This document shows, piece after piece, positions 1 to 5,987 of a stretch of 64,000 bases of DNA; the stretch's first letter is position 1; each line of letters starts with the position of its first letter. Origin of the DNA: Deltaproteobacteria bacterium RIFCSPLOWO2_12_FULL_60_19. GTDB taxonomy: Bacteria; Desulfobacterota; Binatia; UBA9968. The notes beneath the pieces are model-generated. The model ran no database searches. It saw only the letters and a program-made list of their open reading frames with translations, and was not told the DNA's origin. Location: NCBI GenBank assembly GCA_001798595.1, contig MGSS01000064.1, positions 1 to 64,000 on the forward strand, read 5' to 3'. The position numbers and the translations under genes are program-made.

Positions 1-40
1 CTCAAAAGGTGGGATTGTCAAGATAGCAATGGCTGACCCT
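1..40. repeat. R1 repeat, right-end fragment
   Basis: The first 40 bases (ctcaaaaggtgggattgtca...) match the right end of the R1 repeat seen in full at 2049-2197 and 5738-5886, including the half palindrome CTCAAAAGG and the string GATTGTCAAGATAGCAATG. The rest of this copy would lie outside the window. Confidence 0.6.
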
Positions 41-46
41 CGCTAC

Positions 47-90
47 TTGTCAAGCTAGTCAACAACGTCCCCCAGGACGTCCCCTAGGAC
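47..90. repeat. R2 repeat, copy 1
   Basis: The segment begins TTGTCAAGCTAGTCAACAACG and ends CCTAGGAC. It matches 921-952 and 4682-4713. All three copies lie in spacers beside toxin-antitoxin or small orphan genes. This copy holds an extra internal duplication of the GGACGTCCC part. Function unknown. Confidence 0.6.
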
Positions 91-162
91 CGTAGGACGG
101 AGATGGGCCGAAGGAGGAGCCTTTTTAAGGTGATCCAAAGCTGGAGCTGCCCGCTATGATCC

Positions 163-191
163 TTGACAAGCGTAACCCGAACGGTTACATC
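163..191 (+). promoter_or_regulatory. Putative higBA promoter with operator palindrome
   Basis: A perfect TTGACA lies at 163-168, with a weak -10 (TACATC) 17 bases later. The spacer holds the inverted repeat GTAACC-cgaac-GGTTAC (172-188), placed where a HigA repressor would block RNA polymerase. HigA antitoxins are known to repress their own operons. Transcription would start close to the higB GTG at 200, so the mRNA may be leaderless or nearly so. Confidence 0.45.
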
Positions 192-199
192 TTGCTTAA

Positions 200-478
200 G
201 TGATAAAAAGCTTCCGGCACAAAGGGCTTCAAAAGTTTTTCTTCGATGGAACCAAGCAAGGAATTCAGCCCAAGCATGCAGAGAAGCTGGCCGACATCCT
301 TGATCTGCTCGACGCCGCAGGGGAAACTAGGGATATGAACTTCCCGGGGTCTGACCTGCATCCGTTGAAAGGCGACTTGCGAGGGTTTTGGTCGGTCAAG
401 GTTTCAGGCAACTGGCGTATTATCTTTCGCTTCGAAAACGGCGACGCGTCTGACGTGGATTACGTCGACTACCATTGA
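200..478 (+). CDS. higB: HigB-family toxin (RelE superfamily mRNA interferase)
   Basis: This 92-residue protein has the usual HigB length and signature: an N-terminal H-x-GL-x-x-F-F segment, then a C-terminal core with WSVKVSGNWRIIFRF and an ending aspartate-tyrosine-histidine. Family members cleave mRNA at the ribosome and are neutralised by the antitoxin encoded next to them. The start is GTG with no clear ribosome site, matching the promoter just upstream. The higA gene follows after 3 bases, the toxin-first order typical of higBA. All expected core residues appear present, so the toxin is probably intact. Confidence 0.9.
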   Translation: MIKSFRHKGLQKFFFDGTKQGIQPKHAEKLADILDLLDAAGETRDMNFPGSDLHPLKGDLRGFWSVKVSGNWRIIFRFENGDASDVDYVDYH

Positions 479-481
479 CAG

Positions 482-790
482 ATGGGAGAGGACGAAATGG
501 AAAGAAGAAAAAGGGCGCCAAATCATCCCGGCGGCATTCTATGCCGGGAATACTTAAAGCCGTTGGGACTTACGGTGTCTGAGCTGGCGAAGATCCTGGG
601 TGTGTCGAGAAAGACTGTTTCCAAGATTATCAACGAGCGCGGGTCGATCTCGGCGGATATGGCGCTGAGATTATCGAGGGCGTTCAATACAACCCCGCAA
701 CTCTGGTTGAACCTCCAGCAAAACTGCGACTTGTGGCATGCGGCTCAAGACTCGGATCGCTGGAAGAAAATCAGAGCCGTTGCCGCTTAA
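482..790 (+). CDS. higA: HigA-family antitoxin, XRE-type HTH regulator
   Basis: The 102-residue protein carries the HigA/VapI signature: HPGxIL near residue 16, a helix-turn-helix at about residues 30-55 (LTVSELAKILGVSRKTVSKI) and the typical NTTPQLWLNLQ motif. It should bind HigB and repress the operon through the palindrome at 172-188. An internal ATG five codons in (MERRK) is an alternative start. It sits 3 bases after higB, so the two are almost certainly co-transcribed. Confidence 0.92.
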   Translation: MGEDEMERRKRAPNHPGGILCREYLKPLGLTVSELAKILGVSRKTVSKIINERGSISADMALRLSRAFNTTPQLWLNLQQNCDLWHAAQDSDRWKKIRAVAA

Positions 791-920
791 CCTTGCTCCC
801 CTCCGACATCGTTGACCTCCGGCTCGGCCGGAGGTAGGGTTGCCTGGCACTATAGCTTCACGCAAGCCTTCAACTGTTATCGGTTCCGAAGCGCCCCCTG
901 GGCATGCCAAGCATCTGCGT

Positions 921-952
921 TTGTCAACCTAGTCAACAACGTCCCCTAAGAC
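921..952. repeat. R2 repeat, copy 2
   Basis: TTGTCAACCTAGTCAACAACGTCCCCTAAGAC matches 4682-4713 with few changes and the core of 47-90. It lies between higA and the small membrane protein gene. Confidence 0.6.
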
Positions 953-991
953 AACCCCAAGCCTTTACTGACTCCACTGACCCTCCCGAAA

Positions 992-1309
992 CTACTTTGA
1001 GAGCGCAATTGCGATTGCCAGAACTGCAAGCACCGCCACACCGATCATCGAATAAGCCAGAATTTTTAGAGATTTTTGCATTCCGGCGAGCACCGACTGA
1101 ATCATATGCAATTGGCTGGTCAGATTCTCGGTGATCTCGACCTGAAGCCTTAAAGCTTTTTCGATGTCGTCGAGATGCTCGGTAGCGGTTGGATTGTCGG
1201 GGATCTTCGACACCGCCCGGCGCAAAGTCTTCACCAGCGCGTCGGCCGCCGGAATCAGGACCGTCAGCTGTCCGAGAAGCTGCGCGATCGCTACAAGCGG
1301 CAATGCCAT
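992..1309 (-). CDS. Small protein with C-terminal membrane anchor, function unknown
   Basis: The 105-residue ORF has a moderately hydrophobic N-terminal helix, a polar helical middle (about residues 35-75) with heptad-like spacing, and one strong hydrophobic segment at the C-terminus (about residues 84-103, ending LSK). This looks like a tail-anchored coiled-coil protein. I do not recognise a family. A near-palindrome (TTTGCGCAATTGAGCAAA) lies about 40 bases upstream. The hydrophobic pattern argues for a real gene, but no homologue can be named. Confidence 0.5.
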   Translation of the reverse strand: MALPLVAIAQLLGQLTVLIPAADALVKTLRRAVSKIPDNPTATEHLDDIEKALRLQVEITENLTSQLHMIQSVLAGMQKSLKILAYSMIGVAVLAVLAIAIALSK

Positions 1310-1347
1310 TTATTCACCTCTTAAACCGGCACGGTGATAGTTGCGGA

Positions 1348-1365
1348 TTTGCGCAATTGAGCAAA
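1348..1365. promoter_or_regulatory. Operator-like palindrome TTTGCGCAATTGAGCAAA
   Basis: An 18-base near-perfect inverted repeat (8 of 9 pairs) lies about 40 bases upstream of the small membrane protein gene on the minus strand. Its core TTGCGCAATTG recurs in the 32-base palindrome at 3025-3056. A shared regulator site is possible but unproven. Confidence 0.35.
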
Positions 1366-1383
1366 CGTGACAGCGCATCGATT

Positions 1384-1482
1384 GTGAGATTACTCCGGTT
1401 CCGCCGGCGCTGCAACGAAGCGATGCTCGCATCTCGGCGTTGCGGAAACAAGGTGGGATTGTCAGGAGATAAACGCCTTGCG
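1384..1482. repeat. R1 repeat, variant copy a
   Basis: GTGAGATTACTCCGGTTCCGCCGGCGCTGCAACGAAGCG is followed by ATGCTCGCAT, then a deleted middle and the right end GATTGTCAGGAGATAAACGCCTTGC. The copy at 4461 shares the ATGCTCGCAT and GGAGATAAACGCC variants, so these two form a subfamily distinct from the copies at 2049 and 5738. Confidence 0.65.
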
Positions 1483-1555
1483 TCAGGAGGCTTTGCTCCA
1501 GGCGGTCTGGCCTTCGCGCGAGAGAAAATAGTCCAGAAAGAGTTTGAAATCGGGG

Positions 1556-1795
1556 TCAGCTGGCTGCTTGCAATTCGCGTGCGTGGGGAATGTCGTGGGT
1601 GTGAAGCGAGCGCACTTGGGAACGTTCCAGCGTCAGCAGGGCGACGGTGTGGCCATCGTAGCCCACAAACTCCACCTCGAAGGCTTCCCCGTTGCCATGC
1701 ACCAGCACGGCTGTACCCACATCGCCGCGCACCAGCCCATGTTCAGGCTGGTCGCACGTCAAAGCCACGGCGTCCAGTTCATTGATTGTGTTCAT
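1556..1795 (-). CDS. DUF4926 domain protein
   Basis: The 79-residue protein matches the DUF4926 pattern: an N-terminal ELDAVAL segment, a central GLVRGDVGTAVLVH with a beta-turn, then EAFEVEFVGYDGHTVALLTL. These are small SH3-like beta proteins of unknown role, often next to DUF6883 genes in toxin/antitoxin-type or defence islands. Here the ATG overlaps the stop of a decayed DUF6883 gene by 4 bases (ATGA), preserving the family's usual pairing. The protein looks complete. Confidence 0.75.
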   Translation of the reverse strand: MNTINELDAVALTCDQPEHGLVRGDVGTAVLVHGNGEAFEVEFVGYDGHTVALLTLERSQVRSLHTHDIPHARELQAAS

Positions 1796-1980
1796 AATTT
1801 CGGCAACGGATGTGCGGTCACAAAGCGCGGCGCATCACCACTCGGATTAATATACCGTGCGGTGCGAACATTCAAGTTTGTCCTGTCGGCCACGGTGAAA
1901 CCAAAACGCAGAAAAAACGACGCCTTGCTTCCGCCTGCGGGATGAGCCGGGTTGAGCAAATAATGCGTCACCTTCCGCAG
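1792..1980 (-). pseudogene. DUF6883 gene remnant with internal deletion
   Basis: The minus strand reads a DUF6883-like N-terminal block (HYLLNPAHPAGGSKASFFLR) fused directly to the family's C-terminal ending (PRFVTAHPL). The central 40-50 residues expected between these blocks are missing. The 5' side runs straight into a methylase-tail fragment and the R1 repeat, and no start codon with a ribosome site is visible. The stop overlaps the DUF4926 start. I infer an internal and 5' deletion of a once complete gene. Confidence 0.6.
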
Positions 1981-2045
1981 AGAGAATAGACAAGCTGGTC
2001 GATCTCGGCCTCCAGGGCGGAAGCATCCGCGCCCTCGGCGCCTCC
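1978..2045 (-). pseudogene. Fragment resembling the C-terminal tail of a type II DNA methylase, copy 1
   Basis: The minus strand reads ALEAEIDQLVYSL, which resembles the EIDxLVYxLYGLTxEE ending common in Eco57I/TaqI-like methylase-specificity proteins. It stops after YSL, where it joins the DUF6883 remnant. The same segment with a longer tail occurs at 5563-5710. The assignment rests on a short motif. Confidence 0.4.
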
Positions 2046-2197
2046 GTGGTGAGATTATCCCGGTTCCGCCAGCGCTGCAACGAAGCGGTTCCCACACTTC
2101 CGGAGTTCCGGAAACGTGGAAGTGACTGGGTATTAGCTCATCTTGATGATTTGAGAATTCTCGAAAGGTAAGATTGTCAAGAAAGCAATGTCTGACC
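1984..2197. repeat. R1 repeat, long copy b (214 bp)
   Basis: This copy spans GAATAGACAAGC...TCTGACC and matches 5672-5886 over its full length with scattered differences. It comprises a methylase-tail part (1984-2048), the R1 core (GTGAGATTATCCCGGTTCCGCC...), TTCCGGAGTTCCGGAAACG, and the palindrome TTTGAGAATTCTCGAAA. With copy d it forms a direct repeat flanking about 3.5 kb that includes the intron remnant and the HEPN/MNT genes. Confidence 0.75.
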
Positions 2198-2699
2198 GTA
2201 TGCCGCGGAAGCAGTGCAACTTGCCGGTTAAAGTCCGGCACGGGGAATTATCGGTACACCCCGTTAGCGAAGATCCGGTTTTGAGAGGCGACTCTCAGGG
2301 CTAAGTGGATCGAGAAAACTTTCTTCGGAAAGGATTGCGAACCCACAGGCCGTACTATCAAGGAACCCATAGAGCCTCGTGACTTGTTCAGTGAGAGTGC
2401 CGACCCTGTGGTCAAGTGGGGAAGGCCGCCGCCATCTGTGGGGCTAACCGGGAAAAGCAGATGGGCTCTCCGGGGTCGTCGGGACGGCATGTGGGGGAAG
2501 CTGCACTGGGTAACGCGGGAGAACTCGCCTGTCGCGGGTGATGACCGCAACGGCTCGGTATAAGGGCAACCGAAGTCGGGGCCGGGCGGGCGAGAAGTCG
2601 GAGGGGCGCGTAGTACCGTTGAGGCCGGGTAATGCCGGAAGAGGGAAGGCGCCCTGCTTTCATCAAGTTTCCTAAAGAGGAAAGGAGCGGGTGATTGCC

Positions 2700-2789
2700 G
2701 TGAGGCTTCAAACACCCGACAAGATTCGAGACCTCCAGCGGAAACTCTATCTCAAGGCCAAGAGGGAGTACTCGCATGCCTTGAGGTGA
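2700..2789 (+). pseudogene. Group II intron reverse transcriptase (LtrA-like), N-terminal fragment
   Basis: From GTG the frame reads VRLQTPDKIRDLQRKLYLKAK, which is the characteristic start of bacterial group II intron RT/maturases. After KREYSHALR it meets TGA, and domain V begins 10 bases later. All RT motifs, the maturase domain and the endonuclease are absent. This is too short for the ORF track. Confidence 0.8.
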
Positions 2790-2799
2790 GGATGATCGG

Positions 2800-2834
2800 A
2801 AAGCCGTATGCGGGAAAACTGCAAGTACGGTTTG
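2800..2834 (+). ncRNA. Group II intron domain V hairpin
   Basis: AAGCCGUA pairs with UACGGUUU across 8 positions, including one G-U pair, and encloses a second helix UGCGG/CUGCA capped by a GAAA-type loop. The catalytic AGC triad is at the 5' side and a two-base AG bulge is on the 3' side. This is the diagnostic element for the intron call. Confidence 0.82.
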
Positions 2835-3024
2835 ATGAGGGGGGACAGGACTTCTTGCTATGGGCAACCCTAAACGGGCACGAAGCTGAAAACGGCGGAT
2901 ACAGCCAAGGGTTGACCTAATGAAAGCTGAGCCTGTCCTCTACTCTACCCGCAGTCCGTGACCGCATGGATTCCCGGAGGTTGTCGAGATAGCAGTAAGC
3001 CATCGCAGCTCGCAGACGACTATG

Positions 3025-3056
3025 TTGCGTAGTTGCGCAATTGCGCAAGTACGCAA
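3025..3056. promoter_or_regulatory. 32-bp palindrome TTGCGTAGTTGCGCAA|TTGCGCAAGTACGCAA
   Basis: The arms match at 15 of 16 positions. It lies just past the stop of the nuclease-like gene on the minus strand, so it could act as a transcription stop for that gene. The internal TTGCGCAATTGCGCAA also resembles the operator-like site at 1348-1365. No T-run follows on the minus strand, so a classic terminator is not certain. Confidence 0.4.
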
Positions 3057-3063
3057 CCGTCCG

Positions 3064-3603
3064 TTAAGGGATACTTGCTTTGATTTCGGAAAGAAGGCCG
3101 AAGAGTTTTCGGGCAAGCTCTTCGTGTTGCTGTACGTTATGCGGAAACAGATCGAATCTCCTGATCTCGTACAGGTCCACGGTTCTCAGAAACTTTCCCG
3201 GCTCGAAGGCACTTAAATCGAGGGCTTGAAAGCATGAGCGCTTCTCACCGGCGTTCTCCGTGACAAACACAAGGCAGAGATGGGGCCATTTCTGTTTTGC
3301 CTGAATCAACTCGCTCGCTTTCCCCCTTTTTTTCTCCAGCGCGAGGTACTTGACCAGGTTCGACCGGTACTTGACCTCGACCATGTGAGTTTCGTAAACG
3401 CCGGGGGAATCGGCGACGACCTCCTTCATGGCGAGGAAGTCGGGAGTGAAAGATTCGTCTCTGCCGGCCTTCAGCATTCCCCGCAGGTCGCTCTCCCGGC
3501 CGAAACGCGTCATCTGGAACTTGGCCCGTCGAAAGATGGATTCGACCAGGGCCTCCGCGATGCGGCCTTTGATATCGTTTAAGTCGATCGGCCGTGTGGG
3601 CAT
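3064..3603 (-). CDS. PD-(D/E)XK nuclease-like protein, function unknown
   Basis: The start chosen is the ATG of MPTRPIDLND (an upstream ATG at 3636 would add 11 residues). The 179-residue protein opens with an IKGRIAEALVESIFRRA helix, has TPDFLA near residue 63, then VEVKYRS. This order (helix with E, PD, ExK) is the pattern of PD-(D/E)XK nucleases such as archaeal Holliday-junction resolvase-like and defence enzymes. It follows the 3678-4430 gene after 74 bases on the same strand, so they may be an operon. The fold call comes from motif spacing only. Confidence 0.55.
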   Translation of the reverse strand: MPTRPIDLNDIKGRIAEALVESIFRRAKFQMTRFGRESDLRGMLKAGRDESFTPDFLAMKEVVADSPGVYETHMVEVKYRSNLVKYLALEKKRGKASELIQAKQKWPHLCLVFVTENAGEKRSCFQALDLSAFEPGKFLRTVDLYEIRRFDLFPHNVQQHEELARKLFGLLSEIKASIP

Positions 3604-3677
3604 ATTAGCTTCCCCCCGACCTCGTAGTAAAATCAAGATTCAGACCCTGAGCCCCACAATGACGCCTCTACAGCATC

Positions 3678-4430
3678 CTATTCTACCTTCCACTTCCCGG
3701 CCTCAACCTCGCGCCGGATATCCTCAAGCGATATCCATCGGTTGTCCTTGCGCCAGGCGATGTGATCGTAGATGCGTCCACCGTGGCTCCGGCGGTGAGG
3801 TTGAAGTCGGCGGCTCGTCACCGTAAATGCATGATTCAGGCTACGAACCCAGGCCATTATCATTTTACGCTCTACAACAACGTCTATGCGTTCGATCTTC
3901 ATCAGAATCGCTTCTTTGTCTAGTGAGCCGGCATTCTCGAGCGGAATCTCGACTGTGGCGTTTACGTCCCTGCACTCGAATCGCTGGGACACTGCCTTGC
4001 CAGGCCCCATCTTCAACGCACCGAGTAGCTTGATCCTACCGTCTGGCTGGGCTTTCGTTGGAACCGAAAAAACCGGTGCACCGAACGAGCGAAATGATTT
4101 TAGAAACACGCCCAATTCCTGACCGCGATTGAGTACGGTGACGGGTTCCTTTTTCTTCCACTCGTCCTCGTCGGACCGCAGCCGAGTTCCAAGCTCCCGA
4201 AGGATCCTGGGCTCGGTTGTTAACGCTTCCCATAACCACTCTAACTGATTGTCCGCCAGACGGGCCTTCCGCTCGGCGGTAGCTTCCCGGACCGCCTGAG
4301 ACCAAGATTGAAATGTGACCTTTTGCCGCCCTTTAGCTAGCGTTTCTATCTGAACTCCTCCGATGAGCAGCAGTTCTGCCAAAAACTGCCCGTGCGTGTT
4401 AGGAGCGCTTGGATCACAGAACAGAGTCAT
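3678..4430 (-). CDS. Hypothetical protein, 250 aa
   Basis: I do not recognise a family. The protein opens with a short segment rich in T and S (MTLFCDPSAPNTHGQFLAEL), then a charged helical region (residues 45-90) and a mixed alpha/beta half with many basic residues towards the end (TSRRLQPHRRSHGGRIYDH). No membrane segment or signal peptide is visible. The gene is continuous, coding-like, and points the same way as the nuclease-like gene downstream, so the two may work together in this island. Confidence 0.6.
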   Translation of the reverse strand: MTLFCDPSAPNTHGQFLAELLLIGGVQIETLAKGRQKVTFQSWSQAVREATAERKARLADNQLEWLWEALTTEPRILRELGTRLRSDEDEWKKKEPVTVLNRGQELGVFLKSFRSFGAPVFSVPTKAQPDGRIKLLGALKMGPGKAVSQRFECRDVNATVEIPLENAGSLDKEAILMKIERIDVVVERKMIMAWVRSLNHAFTVTSRRLQPHRRSHGGRIYDHIAWRKDNRWISLEDIRREVEAGKWKVE

Positions 4431-4460
4431 TGCGTCTTTGCCCTCCTCAGCGCCTCCCTG

Positions 4461-4612
4461 GTGAGATTATCCCGGTTCCGCCGGCGCTGCAACGAAGCGA
4501 TGCTCGCATTTTCGGGATTGGGGGAACGTCGGAGTGTCTAGGTCTTGGCTCGGTTTTACGTTTTGAGAATTCTCAAAAGGTAGACCTGTCAGGAGATAAA
4601 CGCCTTGCCCCA
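4461..4612. repeat. R1 repeat, copy c
   Basis: GTGAGATTATCCCGGTTCCGCCGGCGCTGCAACGAAGCGATGCTCGCAT leads into a middle unlike copies b and d, then the palindrome TTTTGAGAATTCTCAAAA and GTCAGGAGATAAACGCCTTGC, like copy a. It lies just upstream of the 250-aa hypothetical gene. Confidence 0.7.
4561..4578. promoter_or_regulatory. Perfect 18-bp palindrome TTTTGAGAATTCTCAAAA
   Basis: This is a perfect inverted repeat inside the R1 copy. Near-identical sites occur at 5839-5854 and, with one change, at 2150-2165; half of one is at 1-9. It has the size and symmetry of a repressor operator, but no cognate regulator can be named. Confidence 0.45.
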
Positions 4613-4681
4613 CGCGCGTGGGATTTGAGCGGGGCGTTCAGCGCAATAAGTCCATAGTCAGGCCTGAGCTGCCCCTCGCTA

Positions 4682-4713
4682 TTGTCAACCTAGTCAACAA
4701 CGTTCCCTAGGAC
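4682..4713. repeat. R2 repeat, copy 3
   Basis: TTGTCAACCTAGTCAACAACGTTCCCTAGGAC matches 921-952 and 47-90. The bases just before it (CTGCCCCTCGCTA) also match those before copy 1 (CTGACCCTCGCTA), so the unit is longer than the core. Confidence 0.6.
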
Positions 4714-4747
4714 GCAGCCGGAATTTTGAGGGGCGAGGCCAGTAGAC

Positions 4748-5074
4748 TTATTTTGCAGAGACGACGTCGGCATCTTGGGTATAGGCCGTGATAAGGGATG
4801 TGTTGTTCTCCTCAGGAGTCAGGGTGACAATATCGAGGGGGATCATGAATTTCTTAAGGGTTCTCACTTCCGCGTCTTTCGTCATTGCCGCCCGTTGCAA
4901 AATATCCTTATTGCGGAAATCCTCTGAAATGATGACGACGTCAATATCACTTTCTTTGGTTGCTTTGCCTTTGGCTTGTGAGCCGAACAAAATGATCCTT
5001 GAGGGGGTCACCCCGCCCTCTTTTAGGCATCGCTCCAAAAACTCAATCGCCGCTTTCACCTTGCGCTTAGCCAT
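4748..5074 (-). CDS. MNT-type nucleotidyltransferase, antitoxin of a HEPN/MNT pair
   Basis: The 108-residue protein has the minimal nucleotidyltransferase signature GSQAKGKATKESDIDVVI at about residues 32-49, with the two catalytic aspartates spaced D-x-D, and a third aspartate probably in PLDIVTLTP. In HEPN/MNT systems the MNT protein neutralises the HEPN RNase, in studied cases by adenylylating it. Its start overlaps the HEPN gene by 19 bases, indicating translational coupling. Length and motifs look complete. Confidence 0.88.
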   Translation of the reverse strand: MAKRKVKAAIEFLERCLKEGGVTPSRIILFGSQAKGKATKESDIDVVIISEDFRNKDILQRAAMTKDAEVRTLKKFMIPLDIVTLTPEENNTSLITAYTQDADVVSAK

Positions 5075-5433
5075 TGCAGCACCTGCTTGCTTTGATCCAG
5101 CACTTCCTTGGTCTTCTTCTTGTCGTAATCTTTTAGAATTCTCTGGAGGTCATCCGGGTAGCGGGTCGGAACGCTTACCCTGTTGAGCGTGGAAATAAAA
5201 TCAAACAGGTCCTCCGGTAACGCAAGTTTCATCTTTTCGAGCAAGTAAAGCAAGTTGTGTGTTTTAGGCGGTTCCTTGCCGAGTTTTTCTGCGTAGAGTC
5301 CCTTCAAGGCTTTCTCTAGAGATAAATGGCACATAAAGACCGTATACATGTACCGTCCGCCCCTAAACATGTAGTCGGCGGTGTCCATATCGTAATTGGC
5401 TTGCGTCAGCCATTCCTCAGGCGCTTGCGCCAT
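5056..5433 (-). CDS. HEPN-domain protein, probable toxin of a HEPN/MNT pair
   Basis: This all-helical 125-residue protein has the HEPN core: a first helix (WLTQANYDMDTADYMF), then the typical CHLSLEKALKGLYAE helix and THNLLYLL. HEPN proteins paired with MNT partners are RNases or RNase-derived. The classical Rx4-6H motif is not obvious; RYPDD lies near the C-terminus without the usual histidine spacing, so catalytic competence is uncertain. The MNT gene follows with a 19-base overlap. Confidence 0.85.
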   Translation of the reverse strand: MAQAPEEWLTQANYDMDTADYMFRGGRYMYTVFMCHLSLEKALKGLYAEKLGKEPPKTHNLLYLLEKMKLALPEDLFDFISTLNRVSVPTRYPDDLQRILKDYDKKKTKEVLDQSKQVLQWLSAR

Positions 5434-5562
5434 TAGTACCTCAGGTGAAACTCCTTAAAAACTCCCTCAATCGGTGGAAATCGAGGTCTTCTGTCTCTGT
5501 AGAAAGCAAAAAAATTCTACCACCTTCAGAACCGACTTGCGACTGGAAAACTCCATGTCGGC

Positions 5563-5710
5563 TCACGTTTGCGGTTCAAGCGCTTCATCGTCAGCAACTT
5601 CCCGGCTAGCCGTTCTTTCTCGCAGGCTCTCCTCGATAATGGCGACCTCTTCACGCGTGAGGCCGTAGTAAGGAATAGACAAGCCGGTCGATAGCGGCCT
5701 CCGGGGCGGA
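5563..5710 (-). pseudogene. DNA-methylase C-terminal tail remnant, copy 2, frameshifted
   Basis: The minus strand reads APEAAIDRLVYSL and, after a one-base shift, YGLTREEVAIIEESLRER followed by a short tail to a stop. Joined, this is the IDxLVYxLYGLTxEEIxIVE ending of type II/IIG methylase-like proteins. Only the last 45 or so codons exist and the frame is broken, so the parent gene has been lost. The 5' part overlaps the R1 long repeat, giving the copy at 1978-2045. Confidence 0.55.
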
Positions 5711-5886
5711 GACATCCGCGCCCTCGGCGTCTCCGTGGTGAGATTATCCTGGTTCCGCCGGCGCTGCAACGAAGCGGTTCCCACACTTCCGGAGTTCCGG
5801 AAACGTGGAAGTGACTGGGTATTAGCTCATCTTGATGATTTGAGAATTCTCAAAAGGTAAGATTGTCAAGATAGCAATGTCTGACC
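5672..5886. repeat. R1 repeat, long copy d
   Basis: This matches 1984-2197 end to end, in the same orientation, about 3.5 kb away. Differences are scattered single bases. The unit contains the methylase-tail segment, GTGAGATTATCCTGGTTCCGCC, TTCCGGAGTTCCGGAAACG and the palindrome TTTGAGAATTCTCAAA (5839-5854). Confidence 0.75.
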
Positions 5887-5987
5887 CCGTAGACGTTACC
5901 GAAAGATCACGCACTGTGCGAGAAGAAGAAAGGGGGAAAGAAGAAAATTCTTTTCACGGGGAACGTCTGTGCTTCTTGACCTGCGGG

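Larger units (their letters stand above)
2214..2949 (+). mobile_element. Group II intron derivative, RT almost entirely deleted
   Basis: The 5' end is placed at GTGCAACTTGCCGG, a GUGYG-like start. About 480 bases of structured, orfless sequence (domains I-IV) follow, then the first 29 codons of an intron-encoded reverse transcriptase, an abrupt jump, a well-formed domain V (2800-2834), and a domain VI-like arm whose ends pair (GGACAGG / CCTGTCC), finishing near CTACTCTAC. At about 0.74 kb it lacks roughly 1.2-1.5 kb of ORF. It cannot move by itself; whether it still splices is unknown. Exact ends are estimates. Confidence 0.75.

Noticed and set aside
1189-1785. 198-residue plus-strand ORF
   Set aside because: It runs antisense to the small membrane protein and DUF4926 genes and through the R1 repeat; Arg/Ala-rich shadow.
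2248-2867. Minus-strand ORFs over the intron region (155 and 151 residues)
   Set aside because: They lie on the strand opposite to intron domains I-IV and the RT fragment; Pro/Arg/Ser-rich composition fits structured RNA read in reverse.
1-5900. R1 and R2 copies considered as a CRISPR array
   Set aside because: Copies are too long and unevenly spaced, with genes between them; no regular repeat-spacer pattern and no cas genes are visible.
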